A stretch of 5,659 nucleotides of DNA from Bacillota bacterium (GTDB lineage Bacteria; Bacillota; Clostridia; Oscillospirales; Ruminococcaceae): assembly GCA_023457175.1 (NCBI GenBank), contig JAEWMM010000006.1:1-5659 (forward strand), given 5' to 3'. Made by a program: the position numbers and the translations under genes. This document shows, piece by piece, positions 3,951-5,659 of the stretch. Below the pieces are notes generated by a model. The model saw nothing but the letters and a program-made list of their open reading frames with translations, was not told the origin of the DNA and did not search any database. How positions within the stretch are numbered: position 1 is the stretch's first letter; every line of letters starts with the position of its first letter.

Positions 3951-3979
3951 CCGAAAACGACCGAAAACGCCGTTTTATA
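3951..3979 (-). promoter_or_regulatory. Tandem CGAAAACG sites overlapping a possible promoter of the lipoprotein gene
   Basis: CGAAAACG occurs at 3952-3959 and 3962-3969, exactly 10 bp apart (one helical turn), and CGTTTT at 3971-3976 is the inverse of the second copy, giving AAAACG-C-CGTTTT. On the minus strand TATAAA (3974-3979) immediately precedes these sites and could be a -10 for the lipoprotein gene; its -35 is not clear. Half-sites with AAACG/CGTTT are typical of LacI-family operators, and a LacI-family gene lies just upstream. The pairing of site and protein is inference. Confidence 0.4.
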
Positions 3980-3999
3980 CAGTACGCCCGTTCAGTATT

Positions 4000-4035
4000 A
4001 AAAAAGCCGACGCCAATAGATATACGGCATCAGCT
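4000..4035 (-). terminator. Intrinsic terminator of the LacI-family gene
   Basis: On the minus strand, AGCTGATGCC (4035-4026) pairs with GGCGTCGGCT (4014-4005) over 10 positions, two of them G/T wobbles, around an 11-nt loop. The stem is followed by a T-run (A4000-A4004 on plus). It lies about 56 nt after the stop codon at 4092-4094. The placement and T-tract make it a confident terminator separating the repressor gene from the lipoprotein gene. Confidence 0.82.
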
Positions 4036-4091
4036 TATTTATGCGTAAGATCATCTGCGTTGTTCAAATAGTCGTCGCCCGGTCTGTAATT

Positions 4092-5111
4092 TTAATACGC
4101 CTCTTTCACCTGACCGGCCAGCGCCCTAACCGATTCCCGTTCCAATATCTCGCCGCAGATCACCTGCATACCCCTCTTCTGAGAAGCGCTTCCAATCAGC
4201 GATATCTGGGCCTCGACCGCTTTTTGCGCCATCGCTTTCAGGTCGATGCTATAGGTCGTGATTTGTGGCGTCACCAAAGTAGAAAAAACATGGCCGTAAA
4301 AGCCCGTCACCGATAGATCATCAGGAATTTTAAAACCCTTGCGCTGAAGATCCTGGACAAAATGATACGCGCCCTGATCGCTGCTGCACACAAACGCCGT
4401 CGGCATCTGTTGCGGAAGCTCAAAATTCTGCTTAAAATCATGCCCTTCTCTGTCCGGCAAAATCCATTCCTTACAAAAATGGATGCCGTTGAGATCCAGC
4501 GTTTTTAAATACCCATAATAGCAGTCGCGCATATGGATATTCGTTTCAATGCTCCCCACAAAGCCGATGTCCCGGTGTCCTTTATTAATCAGGTACTGCG
4601 TCATCTCAGCAGTTCCGCGATAGCCGTCCGCAATAATCGAAACCGACCGGACATTGCTGCTTGAATCCACCTGAACCAGCGGGAGCCCCGTCTCCTCAAG
4701 CATTTTAAGATAGCTTTCCGGCATGCTGCCGAGAACGACAACGCCCTCAGCTTTTCCTTCCGAGATAAACGCAGGCAAAAGCGCCTGCTCCGCTTTGGTG
4801 TCGACAAGCTCAAACATATTATGGTAACGATGCTCTTTAAGGGCTTCGACCAGATTGAGATACAGCGCCCAATAAAAAGAGTGCTCCGGCTTTATCAGAT
4901 GTTCCGCCATCAATATTCCGACTGAATCACCAAGCTCTCTGATCTTTTGAATGCCCTTGCCTTGATACCCCATCTGGGCGGCGGCTTCTTTAATTTTCTG
5001 GCGCAGCGCCTCGCCCACGCCTTCTTTTTCGCCCAGCGCTTTGGACACTGTTACAACACTAATATTGAGTTTTTGAGCAATATCCTTCATGCGCACTGCG
5101 TTTCTGGCCAA
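4092..5111 (-). CDS. LacI/GalR-family transcriptional repressor (TTG start)
   Basis: The protein has 339 residues, the family's usual length. Residues 7-27 (VRMKDIAQKLNISVVTVSKAL) are the LacI helix-turn-helix; 34-49 (EALRQKIKEAAAQMGY) lead into the hinge. From about residue 61 (GDSVGILMAEHLI) to the end is the periplasmic-binding-protein-like sugar sensor, with the landmarks GVVVLGSMPE, VSIIADGYRGTAEMTQYLINKGHRDIGFVGS and PTAFVCSSDQGAYHFVQDLQRKGFKIPDDLSVTGF. The usual Asp after VTGF is replaced by Tyr-Gly-His. A TTG at 5111 is chosen as the start because AAAGGAGG (5119-5126) lies seven bases upstream. The longer frame from the ATG at 5174 would include the promoter. It is a cytoplasmic dimeric repressor whose effector is probably a sugar or related small molecule; the ligand cannot be read from sequence. 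It has its own promoter and terminator, so it is monocistronic, and follows a molybdenum-hydroxylase subunit gene that need not be its target. Confidence 0.92.
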   Translation of the reverse strand: MARNAVRMKDIAQKLNISVVTVSKALGEKEGVGEALRQKIKEAAAQMGYQGKGIQKIRELGDSVGILMAEHLIKPEHSFYWALYLNLVEALKEHRYHNMFELVDTKAEQALLPAFISEGKAEGVVVLGSMPESYLKMLEETGLPLVQVDSSSNVRSVSIIADGYRGTAEMTQYLINKGHRDIGFVGSIETNIHMRDCYYGYLKTLDLNGIHFCKEWILPDREGHDFKQNFELPQQMPTAFVCSSDQGAYHFVQDLQRKGFKIPDDLSVTGFYGHVFSTLVTPQITTYSIDLKAMAQKAVEAQISLIGSASQKRGMQVICGEILERESVRALAGQVKEAY

Positions 5112-5145
5112 GAAGCGTCCTCCTTTAAGGATTTTTAATTTTGAA

Positions 5146-5174
5146 ATTATACCATAAGTAGGCCAAAAATGCAA
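5146..5174 (-). promoter_or_regulatory. Promoter of the LacI-family gene
   Basis: On the minus strand there is TGGTATAAT (5154-5146), a TGN plus a perfect TATAAT. TTGCAT (5174-5169) lies 17 bp upstream as a partial -35. Transcription would begin near 5139, leaving a leader of about 28 nt before the TTG start at 5111. This supports the short form of the protein. No LacI-type palindrome is evident across it, so autoregulation is not shown. Confidence 0.75.
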
Positions 5175-5197
5175 CGGACTGAAATTGATTATCTTTA

Positions 5198-5659
5198 TTA
5201 CAGGCGTTCTTTGATTTGCGCCATAACATCTAAAAGAACCCCCTTGGACGCATGGGCTTTATAAAAACGATTGGGCCGATCATTGATCTGCAAAATATAA
5301 TCCGAAAGCGCCTGCGCAGCGCTGTTTAACGACGCTTGGTCCAGCGTTGTGCCCAAAAGACAGTATTCCGCTGCCTTGGCCCTGACCGGCGTTGGCGCAA
5401 CCGCCCCTAACATAATTTTGATCGACGACACCGCGCCGTCGTGTAGCGCCGCCATAACGGCCAGCCCTACACGCGAAATGGTCACCTCGCTTCGGCTTCC
5501 TAATTTTTTATAGGCGGGTACTGCCCCCTTGGGCGGCAGCTTCCAACTAAAAGCAGTCAAAATTTCATTGTAAGCAAGAGTCGTTTTTCCGATTCCGGCC
5601 AACACCTCGCCGATAGGCACAGTTCTCGTTTGGCAGGGGCCGGTTATTTCGGCCGTTGC
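5198..5659 (-). CDS. FAD-binding subunit of a xanthine/CO dehydrogenase-type molybdenum hydroxylase (partial, N-terminus outside)
   Basis: The frame is open to the right edge, so the 153 visible residues are the C-terminal half of a protein that is normally about 280-300 residues. The start of the visible part (ATAEITGPCQTRTVPIGEV, then GIGKTTLAYNEILTAFSW) is the end of the FAD-binding domain in the CoxM/XdhB family. From about residue 53 (KLGSRSEVTISRVGLAVMAAL) it is the CO dehydrogenase flavoprotein C-terminal domain, ending with a D-R-x-N-R-F-Y-K-A segment. This subunit passes electrons from the Mo and iron-sulphur subunits to NAD through FAD. The partner subunits would be sought beyond the window edge; none lies downstream. 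The GTG at 5620 is internal (homology continues upstream of it). It ends 86 bp before the LacI-family gene, and I see no clear terminator in the gap. Confidence 0.88.
   Translation of the reverse strand, partial: ATAEITGPCQTRTVPIGEVLAGIGKTTLAYNEILTAFSWKLPPKGAVPAYKKLGSRSEVTISRVGLAVMAALHDGAVSSIKIMLGAVAPTPVRAKAAEYCLLGTTLDQASLNSAAQALSDYILQINDRPNRFYKAHASKGVLLDVMAQIKERL

Noticed and set aside
3667..4071. Plus-strand 134-residue open frame
   Set aside because: It is antisense to the lipoprotein gene start and then crosses the leader palindrome and the terminator at 4000-4035.
4601..5138. Additional open frames overlapping the LacI-family gene on both strands
   Set aside because: All overlap a full-length gene with a clear helix-turn-helix and sensor domain, and none has its own start signals.

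Overview
The window looks like chromosomal DNA of a Gram-positive, probably anaerobic, Clostridia-type member of the Bacillota. The evidence is the strong AGGAGG/AGGTGAT-type ribosome binding sites, the CheX-type chemotaxis phosphatases, an AbrB-fold regulator, a small ribbon-helix-helix (RHH) protein, a LacI-family repressor started from TTG, extended -10 promoters and intrinsic terminators. Taxon assignment is inference; there is no rRNA or other phylogenetic marker. I see no tRNA, CRISPR array, transposase or phage gene.

Left part (1-1780). A minus-strand gene of unknown function leaves the window at the left edge. It is divergent from a plus-strand two-gene unit, and a 30-bp near-palindrome lies between their two extended -10 elements. 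The unit encodes a CheY-like receiver fused to a CheX-like domain (187-1050) and a stand-alone CheX (1041-1508); the genes overlap by 10 bp. Each CheX domain keeps the E-x-x-N motif used to dephosphorylate CheY~P, so this is probably a small phospho-signal-removal module for motility or chemotaxis. A 51-nt hairpin of unknown role follows.

Middle part (1735-2860). A minus-strand regulator with two AbrB-type domains in one chain (MraZ-like layout) has its own terminator. It is divergent from a 49-residue RHH protein that is easily missed because of its size. The 94-bp gap between them carries four TTACA/TGTAA half-sites overlapping the RHH promoter, which suggests a cross- or self-regulated pair. 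A strong terminator after the RHH gene is followed by about 320 bp without a convincing gene. That stretch is dense in inverted repeats and holds a very tight G-quadruplex motif (2764-2786) and a GNRA-capped hairpin.

Right part (2855-5659, all minus strand). In transcription order these are: the C-terminal half of a FAD-binding subunit of a xanthine/CO dehydrogenase-type molybdenum hydroxylase (cut by the window end); a LacI-family repressor with its own promoter and terminator; a small lipoprotein of unknown function; and a Nudix hydrolase. The lipoprotein and Nudix genes are each preceded by nearly the same 59-60 bp leader, consisting of a GC-rich palindrome, CCTGCAAATTTT and the ribosome binding site, running right up to the start codon. 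Tandem CGAAAACG repeats one helical turn apart overlap a possible promoter upstream of the lipoprotein gene and could be a site for the neighbouring LacI-family protein.

Most proteins belong to known families. The less explained material is in the non-coding DNA: the structured 2540-2860 region, the duplicated leader, and the half-site arrays.
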